Source of the DNA: CAIKMD01 sp963729935
Lineage (GTDB): Bacteria > Pseudomonadota > Alphaproteobacteria > ATCC43930 > CGMCC-115725
Assembly: GCA_963729935.1 (NCBI GenBank)
Contig: CAVSPW010000004.1
Span: 186,001 to 250,000, forward strand
DNA length: 64,000 nucleotides
Direction of reading: 5' to 3'
In this document: positions 43,585 through 51,611 of the stretch, in pieces
Position numbering within the stretch: position 1 is the stretch's first letter
Layout: every line of letters starts with the position of its first letter
The notes under the pieces: generated by a model
The model's database searches: none
Told to the model about the DNA's origin: nothing
The model's input: only the letters and a program-made list of their open reading frames with translations
Program-made: the position numbers and the translations under genes

Positions 43585-44367
43585 CTAGACGGGAACACTT
43601 CGCACCTTGGCCACGCGCCCGCTGCGGACCACAAGCTCGCGCTCCGGAACGCCGAAATACGCGAAGACATTTCGCTTTTGGATCGTCGCCTCCAGGCAGA
43701 GCGGGTCGCCCCGCAGATCGCCAAACCGCCGCGCAAACCAGATTGCCTTGTCGCGATCGAGGGTCCAGCTCATGCCGCACCTGGCCTTCCCGAGCGTCAC
43801 GCCAGAGCAACCGCGAAAGGCGACAATCTCGAGCGGCAACCGGTTGAACTCTGCCAACTCCTCGGCGTCCATAAGATGCTCAGGCAGCGCGTGCTGAAAC
43901 ATCCTCGTCACCCAGGAGATCGGGAAGCCCCAGCTCGTAACCAGCGAGCCGGTCTTTGGCCGCTGCCAGCTCTCCGCGAGGACGCGGCTGAACGGGCGCC
44001 TTCCGATCGCGTCGCGGTGGTAGTAGCACCACTCGAGAAAATCCGCGCGCTCCGGATCCCCTGAGCTTATCCACAGAATTTCCGCCGCATCGGTCGCGGC
44101 GTCGCTGTCGCCCTCGGCAAGCAGCAGCGCCTTTGTTGCCGCGGTCTTGGCGCGGAGCTGCTCGTTCCGTTCTTGCATTGACGCGATCAACGCGGCGGTG
44201 TCCGGATGTATATCGCCCTCGCCGCGGTCGCCGCGCTTGAACCGAGCCGCGACATCCGCCGGCCAAAAATCCACCTGACCGCTCGGGATGAGGCCAACCC
44301 GCACCATCGCGAATTGCTCGGCCTCGCTTAGAGTGTGGCCGCCGCCGAAGATTTCTGGTGATGTCAC
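43585..44367 (-). CDS. Candidate ADP-ribosyltransferase-fold cargo protein
   Basis: The 260-residue protein starts with GTG after GGAG. Its N-terminal half is helical (ASMQERNEQLRAKTAATKAL). The C-terminal third reads IVAFRGCSGVTLGKARCGMS, then WTLDRDKAIWFARRF, then VFAYFGVPERELVVRSG. Arg185 in FRG, Ser200-x-Thr202 in MSWT and Glu242-x-Glu244 in ERE follow the order and spacing of the R / S-x-S(T) / E-x-E triad of ADP-ribosyltransferases of the exoenzyme type. It is the outermost gene of the element, next to attR, a usual cargo position. The fold assignment is inference from motif order; another function is possible. Confidence 0.5.
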   Translation of the reverse strand: MTSPEIFGGGHTLSEAEQFAMVRVGLIPSGQVDFWPADVAARFKRGDRGEGDIHPDTAALIASMQERNEQLRAKTAATKALLLAEGDSDAATDAAEILWISSGDPERADFLEWCYYHRDAIGRRPFSRVLAESWQRPKTGSLVTSWGFPISWVTRMFQHALPEHLMDAEELAEFNRLPLEIVAFRGCSGVTLGKARCGMSWTLDRDKAIWFARRFGDLRGDPLCLEATIQKRNVFAYFGVPERELVVRSGRVAKVRSVPV

Positions 44368-44387
44368 GTCACGATCTCCACTCTCGA

Positions 44388-44422
44388 ATTGCCGGCGATC
44401 CCGGCCGGCGCGGGGAAGCTTT
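44388..44422 (-). repeat. Leader repeat, copy 2
   Basis: ATTGCCGGCGATCCCGGCCG plus GCGCGGGGAAGCTTT lies just upstream of the 260-residue gene, as copy 1 does for its neighbour. Its right end touches the paired arm site near attR. Confidence 0.6.
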
Positions 44423-44439
44423 GGCACCGCGATGGCACC
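44421..44439 (+). promoter_or_regulatory. Paired arm-type site near attR
   Basis: TTGGCACCGCGATGGCACC contains two TGGCACC units 11 bp apart, in the same orientation and period as the pair near attL. It lies about 100 bp inside the right core. Confidence 0.6.
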
Positions 44440-44535
44440 CAACTGGTGAATTATGCCGGTGAACAGCAGCGAAGTCGCTACAACAGAACGGCGCAAAACG
44501 CGGCGGAAGTGACTAAGCGTGACGCTTAGCGCGTC

Positions 44536-44575
44536 TTTCAAGACCGGTGCCTTAAACCGCTCGGCCACCCATCCG
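44536..44575 (-). repeat. attR core (40-bp direct repeat)
   Basis: Identical over 40 bases to the tRNA-Ser 5' half at 30296-30335. The next base differs from the tRNA (T instead of C at 44576), after which the sequences diverge. Confidence 0.93.
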
Positions 44576-44902
44576 TCTCAACCGTTGCAATAGCTTAGGC
44601 CGCGCGCCTTGTCGAACGAAAGGGCAACCGAGCTCGATTTGGCCTCGGCGCGGTGATCGGGGCATGCACCGGTGTCCGAGCGTTCCATGCCGCGCGAGCC
44701 AAGGGCTACCACAATAATGCCGCCGAGCTTGCGCTATGATCCGAGCGGGCGGGACCGGTCAAGAGTTTGAGAGCCGAGGCGAGCCCATAGCGATCAAGGC
44801 ATGAAGCGAGCAATGCAATCGGTATCATCATCCAAATCTCAGCGCCCTGCATGTCGTCGGGGTTACACGACGTTGCAAAAGACGCGTCGCGGCAGGCCGG
44901 CG
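44576..44902. other. Right chromosomal flank of the element, no gene called
   Basis: Apart from the promoter-like sequence at 44587-44615, nothing is recognisable. A frame open from an ATG at 44801 joins the following gene, but the signal peptide begins at 44903. Confidence 0.4.
44587..44615 (-). promoter_or_regulatory. Stranded tRNA-Ser promoter candidate
   Basis: On the minus strand TCGACA, a 17-bp spacer and TATTGC end ten bases before the orphan tRNA 5' half at attR. This is where the promoter of the uninterrupted tRNA gene would be expected. It now points into the element. Confidence 0.5.
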
Positions 44903-45946
44903 ATGACGCGGTTGGTCGCGGGCATCTTGATGGTCTTGGCCTCCACCTGCCTGGCGCAAGCGCAATCGATTGAAGAGAGCCCGGATTTGATTCGCGGCGG
45001 CCAGCCGCCGCAGAAACAGATCCCCGAGCCTCCCCAAACGGCGACCCCCGATCAGCGCGGGACCGAGCAGTCGCCGCTCGTCGTCAAGGTCGTTCCAACT
45101 CCAAAATCTCCGACGGAAGCGGCCGATCAACGCGGAACCGAGCAATTGCCGGTCGTCGTCAAGGTCGTTCCGGCGGTGACATCTCCGTCGGAACGCGCCG
45201 AAGAGCGGCGCGACCGGGACGATAGATCATCTGCCAATTGGTGGCTGGCGCGACTGACCGGCGTTCTGGGTTTGATCGGGTCTTTGCAACTTGCCGTCTT
45301 TGGATTGCAAGCGCGACGGCTGCGTCAAACGGTTCGGACAATGAGCGAAATTGCCGCGGCGCAAACGCGCGATATGCATGCTTCGATCGTTGAATCCTCG
45401 CGGGCCGCAAAAGCGATGGAAAGGGTTGCGGACGGCGTTGGAAAAAACGTCGAAACAGCCCTGGCGATGGCGCAGACTCAAAGAGCGTTCTGGCAAACGC
45501 AGATGCGCGCGTATGTGTCGGTCGTGATTGGCACCGCACTTTATCAAGAAAGGGAGAGGGGTCTCAAATTCGAGGGGAAACCGCTTATCGTGAACACCGG
45601 GCATACGCCCGCTCATAACATCGGATACAGGACAAGGGCGGCGATTTTGCCGGTGGCGTTGCCCGAGAATTTTCCATTCCCTCTGCCGCAAGAAATCACG
45701 GGCGCTGCCGTGCTTGGCCCGCAGCAGAATTTTGGTATCGGCGCGGCCGTCAAGGAGTTTTGTCGCGACGACATCGTCGAGATCGTGAAGGCAGGGCTCG
45801 ACCGCGCTTTGCACGTTTGGGGCGTGATTACCTATGACGACATTTTTGGAGCCCGACACCAAACGCGATTTTGGCAAATCATGAGATGGTCGCCCGACGG
45901 AATAATCTCGGGTTCCTATGGTCCCCGTCATAACGACGCGACCTAG
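44903..45946 (+). CDS. Exported membrane-anchored protein of unknown function
   Basis: The ~347-residue protein has a signal peptide (RLVAGILMVLASTCLAQAQS), a Pro/Thr-rich stretch with two copies of DQRGTEQ-x-P-(L/V)-VVKVVP, then a transmembrane segment (LARLTGVLGLIGSLQLAVFG), a coiled coil with repeated Ala/Met, and a C-terminal beta-rich domain (LIVNTGHTPAHNIGYRTRAA; DIVEIVKAGLDRALHVWGVI). The C-terminal part resembles bacterial membrane proteins of unknown function with an Ig-like cytoplasmic domain. I chose the ATG that starts the signal peptide; an ATG at 44801 is the alternative. Confidence 0.6.
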   Translation: MTRLVAGILMVLASTCLAQAQSIEESPDLIRGGQPPQKQIPEPPQTATPDQRGTEQSPLVVKVVPTPKSPTEAADQRGTEQLPVVVKVVPAVTSPSERAEERRDRDDRSSANWWLARLTGVLGLIGSLQLAVFGLQARRLRQTVRTMSEIAAAQTRDMHASIVESSRAAKAMERVADGVGKNVETALAMAQTQRAFWQTQMRAYVSVVIGTALYQERERGLKFEGKPLIVNTGHTPAHNIGYRTRAAILPVALPENFPFPLPQEITGAAVLGPQQNFGIGAAVKEFCRDDIVEIVKAGLDRALHVWGVITYDDIFGARHQTRFWQIMRWSPDGIISGSYGPRHNDAT

Positions 45947-45975
45947 CGTGACGCTTTCCCGATGTTTTCGGGGAG

Positions 45976-47037
45976 TTAGGCTTTCGCGCTCCTGAAGGCG
46001 GGAGCGACTTCTTCCATGAAGCGCGCCATTTCCTCTTTCACCCGGGCATGCGGCTTCAGCCCCACATTGAAATAGAGGATGACCTCGTCGAAGCCGATCG
46101 CTTCCATCTTCTTGAGCGTCTCGACGATGCGCGGGGCCTTGCCCAAGAGAATCGCGCGGTCGTCGAGATCTTCGGGCCGCGTGCCTTTCATGCGCTCCTT
46201 GAAATCGTGATAGTAGTCGTAACTCGCGGGCGCCGTGGCGCGGTCGCCGGGCGAGACCGCGCCGCCGCATTCGCGCGCATAGCGCATCTGCCGCTCGCGC
46301 GCCGCGCGCTCCTCTTCCGGCGTGTCGGCGAAGTGAATGAAATAGCTCGAGATCAGCTTTCCGGGCTTCTTGCCTTGCTTGGCGCAAGCCTCGCGGTAGG
46401 TGCGCGCGGCCTCGGCGACGCCGCCCAGGGTGATCGTGGCGGCGAATGCCGCGATGACGAGGCCGAAGCCGTGCCGCGCGGCGAGCTCGATCGTCGGGCG
46501 CGAGAACGACGCCACGTGGATCGGGATCGGGCGCTGAAGCGGTTGCGGCGTGATCGCCACATTCTCGAACTGATAATATTTGCCGCGATGGGAGATCGGC
46601 TCGGCACTTGACCAGAGCCGCTCGACGATATCGAGGCCCTCGGCGAAGACCGCGGCGTTCTCCGCGAAATTGGCATGGAGGGGCTTGTACTCGCCGGCGT
46701 CATAGCCGCGGCCGGTGGCGAAATCGACCCGGCCGCCGCTCAACAGATCGAGCGTGGCCCATTGCTCGGCCACCCGGATCGGGTGATGCAGCGGCAAGAC
46801 GGTGACGGCCGGGGCAAGGCGGATGCGCGTCGTGCGCGCCGCGATATAGGCGAGAGCGAGATCGGGGCAAGAGAGGACGCCCAGCGAATTGAAATGATGC
46901 TCGCCGACCCAGGCGGAATGAAAGCCGAGCGAATCGGCATAGATCGCCTCGTCGACGATATCGGCGATGTAGCCGTTCGCACTGCGGTTGCTATTCGCGT
47001 AGTGATTGTCGCTGAGCGTGAAATAGCCGAAATCCAT
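45976..47037 (-). CDS. LLM-class flavin-dependent monooxygenase (luciferase-like)
   Basis: The 353-residue protein is a bacterial-luciferase-fold monooxygenase: MDFGYFTLSDNHY, DSLGFHSAWVGEHHFNSLG, TTRIRLAPAVTVLPLHHPIR and RVDFATGRGYDAGEYKP are typical F/F, EHH and GRG motifs. Members use FMNH2 (or F420) and O2 to oxygenate or desulfonate small compounds. It is followed 80 bp upstream in transcription order by an orphan binding-protein gene on the same strand, suggesting uptake and oxygenation of one substrate, perhaps an organosulfur or heterocyclic compound. The substrate is not determinable. Confidence 0.87.
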   Translation of the reverse strand: MDFGYFTLSDNHYANSNRSANGYIADIVDEAIYADSLGFHSAWVGEHHFNSLGVLSCPDLALAYIAARTTRIRLAPAVTVLPLHHPIRVAEQWATLDLLSGGRVDFATGRGYDAGEYKPLHANFAENAAVFAEGLDIVERLWSSAEPISHRGKYYQFENVAITPQPLQRPIPIHVASFSRPTIELAARHGFGLVIAAFAATITLGGVAEAARTYREACAKQGKKPGKLISSYFIHFADTPEEERAARERQMRYARECGGAVSPGDRATAPASYDYYHDFKERMKGTRPEDLDDRAILLGKAPRIVETLKKMEAIGFDEVILYFNVGLKPHARVKEEMARFMEEVAPAFRSAKA

Positions 47038-47117
47038 TTTCGCACGCGCCCCCTATGGCAAGAGGAAAGGTGGGATCATAACGGCATGTGCCGACGCGGT
47101 CGCGGCGCGGCGCGCGC

Positions 47118-48155
47118 TCAAGGCAAGGCCTTGACGTAACGCTTGTCGATGATCGTCTCGCCATCGACGTCGCTCTTCACCAGGCCGCGGGTCTTGTACC
47201 AGTTCACCTGATGGAGGATGTCCTTGACGTCGAGCCGCGCCTCGGGATCGACGTAAGGCAGGCCCTTTCCCACGGTTTCCGCGGGCTGCTCGACATATTT
47301 GGCGATGATCGCGACGGTCGATTTCGTGTCGGGCCCGTCCTTGCGCGTCTCGCCGGGGCCGGTGACCGCCGCATGATAGTCGCGCGCGCCTTTGACATAG
47401 GCGCGCAGGAAACGCTCGACCAGATCGCGGCGGTCATTGGCGGTCTTGGTCGCGGTGAAAACTGCCCCGAATTGCCACGGCGCCGCGTCGCCGACCCAGC
47501 CCAGAAGGTGCACTTTCTTCTGCGCCACATACCCGCCCATCGCTCCCAAGATCGAGGACAGCGTGAAATCGACCTGGCCGCCGGCCAAGGCGCTGTTGAT
47601 GTTGGGCATGGTGTTGAGCGATACGAGCTTGATCGTGCTGAAGTCGAAGCCGAGCCGCTCGGCGAGCACGCCGCCAACGACATAGACCGGCGGTCCGCCC
47701 GGGCCGGTCACCGCGAAGGAATGGCCCGGCAGGTCCTTGAGCGTCTTGAGCCCGTTCTGAAAGGCCTTGTCGGAGACAAGAAAGGCCTGGGTCTCGAAGC
47801 CCGCATGCTCGCGATTGCCGGCGGCGATCAGCCGCAGCGCGCCCTGGCCGGCGAGGTTGTAGAAGCCGCCGGTCATCGCGGCGACGCCGAAATCGACCCC
47901 GCCGGCGACCGTCGCCACGGCCACCGGCTGCGCCGCCTCGAAAAACACGAGCTGAGCCGGTACCCCTTCGGCCGCGAAATAGCCCTTCTCTTGCGCGATG
48001 AAGACCGGCGCGAAGGCGGCGACCCGGACGCTGCCGATCTTGATCGCCTCGGCACGGGCGGTAAGGGGTGCGAATAACGTTGCCGCAAGCACGAGCGCCG
48101 CGGCGCAACCGGCGCAGGCGCTCCTGCACGCGGGTCTTCTGGTCATCGCAGGCAT
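47118..48155 (-). CDS. NMT1/SsuA-like solute-binding protein (orphan)
   Basis: The 345-residue protein has a signal peptide (GCAAALVLAATLFAPLTARA-EAI) and the NMT1/THI5/SsuA-type binding fold: VFIAQEKGYFAAEGVPAQLV, FFEAAQPVAVATVAGGVDFG, GALRLIAAGN and a C-terminal hinge YKTRGLVKSDVDGETIIDKRY. Such proteins deliver aromatic or sulfonate-type ligands to an ABC importer or signal to a sensor. No permease or ATPase gene is adjacent. GGGAG precedes the ATG. A close paralogue lies at 49437 and a decayed one at 9240. Confidence 0.85.
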   Translation of the reverse strand: MPAMTRRPACRSACAGCAAALVLAATLFAPLTARAEAIKIGSVRVAAFAPVFIAQEKGYFAAEGVPAQLVFFEAAQPVAVATVAGGVDFGVAAMTGGFYNLAGQGALRLIAAGNREHAGFETQAFLVSDKAFQNGLKTLKDLPGHSFAVTGPGGPPVYVVGGVLAERLGFDFSTIKLVSLNTMPNINSALAGGQVDFTLSSILGAMGGYVAQKKVHLLGWVGDAAPWQFGAVFTATKTANDRRDLVERFLRAYVKGARDYHAAVTGPGETRKDGPDTKSTVAIIAKYVEQPAETVGKGLPYVDPEARLDVKDILHQVNWYKTRGLVKSDVDGETIIDKRYVKALP

Positions 48156-48322
48156 TCTCGCTCCCTCTCGCTTTTTTCTTTAGCCCATGCTTTTTGATCG
48201 AAGCTGCGGGCATTTTCAACCGCTCTCTCACGCGCGGCTTGGGAGCAGGGCCGCGTGCCCGCCGATTGGAACCCGTTGGCGGTGTATCGCGCGCGGCGCC
48301 GGACGGAAGTTCCCTGCCCGTT

Positions 48323-49219
48323 CTAAGGTTGGAAACTGTCGAGGCTTACGGGGCCGATCGGATTTTTGCGGATCAGGGCGATCGCGTAAGAGATGTTGTA
48401 AGCGATGAGAAGGTCGGAGTTGAGCTTCACCACCTCCCCGATATCGCTCAGCCGCAGGGTGCGGCCGTTATTCGTGTGCACGATCCGGTCCTTGGCGACG
48501 TCGTCGGCCGTGATCTGATCGGGGGTGACTTCCTCGCGCTTGTAGACCGGCGCGAGGTCGGCGCGGAATCCCTTGACGACGCCGGCGACGTCATAGGCGA
48601 AGCCGGGCCGGTCGACGTCCCGATAGACGAGCGGCCCGCCCGAGAAGCCCGGATTGTTGTAGCCGTCGAGCACGAACATCGTCGCGCCGTTCTCGCTCAT
48701 CTCGCCCGACATGGTCGCCTTCTTCACGAAGGCGACCGGATAGCCGCCGTTCAGCGCCGGCGCGCTCGAGCGCAGCCCGTAGGGGAAGCCGGCAAAAAAC
48801 ATATCCTCCCCATAGCGAAGCTTCTTGCTCGTGGGCTCGAGCGGCGCACTGACGGTCAATTGCGCGGGCGGGATGAGAACCGCGATATCGACGGGATCGT
48901 CGCAGCGGAAGACGGTCACCGGCACGGCCTGCCAAGCTTGCTTCTTGTAGATCATCAGCGTGCCTTGCGCGCCGAGCGCGGCGACCACATGCTTGGCCGT
49001 GATGAGATATTGCCTTCCATCGACATCGAGGGTGAAGCCGGTGCCGGTTTCCCCGCCGACGCGGATGAGCAGCACGCGATTATAGACATTGGTCGTCAAT
49101 TGGGCCTGCGCGGACGGAATGGGGGCCGAAGAAAGGAGCGCAAGCGCAAGCGCCATACCGAGGGCGCCGCGGCGCAGCACTGGCGAGATACGCGATCCGA
49201 TCGCTGCAACGAAATTCAT
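48323..49219 (-). CDS. Secreted trypsin-like serine protease
   Basis: The ~298-residue protein has a signal peptide (GALGMALALALLSSAPIPSAQA-QLT) and a chymotrypsin-type catalytic triad in order: His in YLITAKHVVAA, Asp in DDPVDIAVLIP and Ser in NNPGFSGGPLVYR. The GFSGGP motif is closer to HtrA/V8-type proteases than to the classical GDSGGP. There is no PDZ domain. It would act in the periplasm or outside. It lies between two binding-protein genes on the same strand, but large gaps argue for its own promoter. The start is placed at the signal peptide. Confidence 0.82.
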   Translation of the reverse strand: MNFVAAIGSRISPVLRRGALGMALALALLSSAPIPSAQAQLTTNVYNRVLLIRVGGETGTGFTLDVDGRQYLITAKHVVAALGAQGTLMIYKKQAWQAVPVTVFRCDDPVDIAVLIPPAQLTVSAPLEPTSKKLRYGEDMFFAGFPYGLRSSAPALNGGYPVAFVKKATMSGEMSENGATMFVLDGYNNPGFSGGPLVYRDVDRPGFAYDVAGVVKGFRADLAPVYKREEVTPDQITADDVAKDRIVHTNNGRTLRLSDIGEVVKLNSDLLIAYNISYAIALIRKNPIGPVSLDSFQP

Positions 49220-49436
49220 GGTCCGCTCTATCCCCGTACTCGCCCGCGCCGGTCGAAGGCGAGCATCGGCCGGCCGGTGCGGCGCCCGAAAAAGCTCCTT
49301 GTCAACGGCAAGCCGGCGCACACGCCATGTGACGCCCGGGGCGGTTAAGGATCGGGAAACGGCTCTTTGAAAACCGCACAAAATCGAAACAGGGCCGGAC
49401 CGGCGCCCCGCTCGGCGGGCGCACCGTCGGCCATCG

Positions 49437-50477
49437 TTATCGCATTGCCTCGGCGTAGCGCTTGTCGATCACCTGATCGATCGTGACCTTGTCCTTGATC
49501 ATGCCCTGCGAATGGTACCACGCAAGCTGCCGCGCGACGTCCTTTTCATTGATGCGCAGATCGGGATCGGTATAGCCGATGAGCTTGCTGGTCTTCTCGA
49601 CCGGCAGCTTGATGTATTTGGCGATGATCGCCGTGATCTCGGGCGCGGTGGGCCCGTCCTTGCGTTTCCCGTCCGGCCCGACGAAAGCGGCGTCGACGTC
49701 GTGCGAGCCATGGCGTACGGCACGCAGGAAGTGTTCGACGGTTGCGCGGCGTCCATTCGCGGTTTTGGCCGAGGTCCACATCATGGCGACCTGCCAGGGT
49801 ACTTGCTCGCCGACCCAGCCCAGGAGCTTCGCCTTGTCTTGCGCGACGATCGGCGCGATCTGATTCGCGGTCAGCATCGCCGTATCCGCCTGTCCGCCGA
49901 TCAATGCCGCGGCGTCATTCGCAAGCGACTGTAACGGCAGGGTGCGCACCGTCTTCATGTCGACATGGTATTTGCCGGCGACGAGGGCGAAGGCGTAGTG
50001 ATAGGTGGAACCGATCTGCGTGAGCGCGGTCGAATGCCCGCCGAGATTCCTGAAGGTTTTCAGTCCGGCGGCATAGGCCTGATTCGAAACCATCAGCCCG
50101 GCGGCGGGAAAGCCCGGGCGATCCTGCGTGCTCCCGGCGACGATGCGCAGCGCGCCCTGGGCGCAAAGCGTATAAAGCGCGCTGGTGACGCCCGCCGTGC
50201 CGAAATCGATATCGCCCGAAACCGTCGCCACCGCGACCGGCTGGCCGGCATCGAAGGGTACGAGTTCGACATCGAGACCCTCGGCGGTGAAATAGCCCTT
50301 CTCCTGAGCGACATAGACCGGTCCGCTTCCCGCCGTCAGCAAAAGCCCGACCTTGATGTGCTCGGCCCCTGCGGCCTCTTGGGCAGAAAGGCCAAGCGCG
50401 GCGATGAACGCCATCGCGGCAAGGCCGGCACCGTGTCGTGGCGTGAAACCGGAATCGATCATCGTCCTGCATGGCAT
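49437..50477 (-). CDS. NMT1/SsuA-like solute-binding protein (orphan, paralogue)
   Basis: The 346-residue protein has a signal peptide (GLAAMAFIAALGLSAQEAAGA-EHI) and the same fold and signature strings as the protein at 47118 (PVYVAQEKGYFTAEGLDVEL, DAGQPVAVATVSGDIDFGTA, LAWYHSQGMIKDKVTIDQVI). GGGAGG lies eight bases before the ATG. No ABC membrane or ATPase gene is in the window. The HD-domain gene follows upstream on the same strand. Ligand specificity probably differs from the paralogue, because the middle (LTQIGSTYHYAFALVAGKYH) is not conserved. Confidence 0.85.
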   Translation of the reverse strand: MPCRTMIDSGFTPRHGAGLAAMAFIAALGLSAQEAAGAEHIKVGLLLTAGSGPVYVAQEKGYFTAEGLDVELVPFDAGQPVAVATVSGDIDFGTAGVTSALYTLCAQGALRIVAGSTQDRPGFPAAGLMVSNQAYAAGLKTFRNLGGHSTALTQIGSTYHYAFALVAGKYHVDMKTVRTLPLQSLANDAAALIGGQADTAMLTANQIAPIVAQDKAKLLGWVGEQVPWQVAMMWTSAKTANGRRATVEHFLRAVRHGSHDVDAAFVGPDGKRKDGPTAPEITAIIAKYIKLPVEKTSKLIGYTDPDLRINEKDVARQLAWYHSQGMIKDKVTIDQVIDKRYAEAMR

Positions 50478-50657
50478 TGCTTCATCCTCCCTGTTGCGCG
50501 GCCTGTCCCCTGACGAAGGGTCGAGCCAATTCTTTGCCCGCATGCACGTCGAGCTCGCGTGTCTCGGTTGTTTGACGTCGTGGCGGGGCTCTATTCGTCC
50601 CCTCTTTAAATGCCTTGACGCGCGCGGCGCGGCGGGGCCGGCACGCCGTCCATCGGC

Positions 50658-51419
50658 TCAGAGATATTTCGTCGGCCGGCGAATGGTGCGCCACATATGC
50701 GCGACGGGGCTGTTGTCGTAGCCCAGACCTTCCTCCGGCTGCTTGAAATTGCGGCCGACGATATCGATGAAGGGCTCCCAGCTCACCTTCGCGTTCGGAT
50801 CGAAGGAATAGATGTCGTGCACCGTGATCATGCGCGACGTCATGTACCATTTGTGATTGCGTGCGCTCTTATAGGCTTCCTGGATGTAATCGTCAGGGAC
50901 GTAATCCGCCCCGAAATAATTGGTGTAGAGCACGGGATATTTGTAGCCCACGGATTCGTCGGGGAAGAAGCGCAACGCCTGGTGCGCGCGAATGGCCCAG
51001 CTCACTTCCTCGTCGACATAGGGTTCGAGCAGTTGCGCGCCCCAGTAGCCGTGATCGCTCTTGATGAAGAGGGCGTTGGCAATGTCGTGCAATAGGCAGG
51101 CAAGGATCGTCTTCTCCGGCATATCGGCGTTGAGCGCGTGGGTCGCACTCTGCAGGAGATGCATCGTCCCGCGGGCGCGGTATTTGAAATAGTCGAGCAA
51201 TGTCGGCTTGGCCGGCATCTTGGGCAGGCGCGGATCGTCTCCGATGAGGAAGAGCTTGCCGGGATGTTTCACCTGTTCGGCCATGCCCATGCCGCTGGCG
51301 CCGAGCTTGCCGTCCTCCATATTGGCGAGGGCCGATTTGGTGTAGAGGACGTCGAGCTCGTCGCTCATCTTCTGTTCGAGCACGTCGGCGCGGTCTGCGA
51401 CGGATACCGGAGTATTCAT
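50658..51419 (-). CDS. HD-domain metal-dependent protein
   Basis: The 253-residue protein contains an HD metal-binding pattern: His in GTMHLLQSATHAL, His-Asp in ILACLLHDIANALF, and further His in SDHGYWGAQLLEPYV and IRAHQALRFF, with Asp in VHDIYSF. Family members are phosphohydrolases or, when a diiron site forms, oxygenases such as PhnZ and MIOX. Within a cluster of oxygenases an oxygenase role is plausible but unproven. The gene is divergent from the first dienelactone-hydrolase gene, sharing a 192-bp regulatory gap. Confidence 0.72.
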   Translation of the reverse strand: MNTPVSVADRADVLEQKMSDELDVLYTKSALANMEDGKLGASGMGMAEQVKHPGKLFLIGDDPRLPKMPAKPTLLDYFKYRARGTMHLLQSATHALNADMPEKTILACLLHDIANALFIKSDHGYWGAQLLEPYVDEEVSWAIRAHQALRFFPDESVGYKYPVLYTNYFGADYVPDDYIQEAYKSARNHKWYMTSRMITVHDIYSFDPNAKVSWEPFIDIVGRNFKQPEEGLGYDNSPVAHMWRTIRRPTKYL

Positions 51420-51611
51420 GAGGCAATCCTCCTCGAAATAGATATCTTATCCATGTTAAATATCATTCTAGCCCTCGGCGCGCTGCCTCGCAATCGATCT
51501 GCGGCAGGCGGCGGGCCGGACATCGGACGCTTTCGCCGGCCAAGTAGAGGCGGCCCTTGCGACCGGCGGGCTCGGGCCGGAAATTCGGCGGGACGCGATA
51601 GGGAGAAGGCC

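Larger units (their letters stand above)
30296..44575. mobile_element. Integrated 14.24-kb element (satellite or deleted prophage) in tRNA-Ser
   Basis: The element is delimited by identical 40-bp direct repeats (30296-30335 and 44536-44575) derived from the tRNA-Ser 5' half. Going inward it has paired arm-type sites, a tyrosine integrase, a zinc-finger gene, an excisionase-like gene, a P4-type primase-helicase, an iteron-like inverted repeat, an eleven-gene rightward operon with virion-internal-like products, and three leftward genes. No terminase, portal, protease, major capsid, tail or lysis gene is recognisable. It could be a phage satellite, an integrative plasmid-like element, or a prophage that lost its packaging and head genes. 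Confidence 0.85.
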
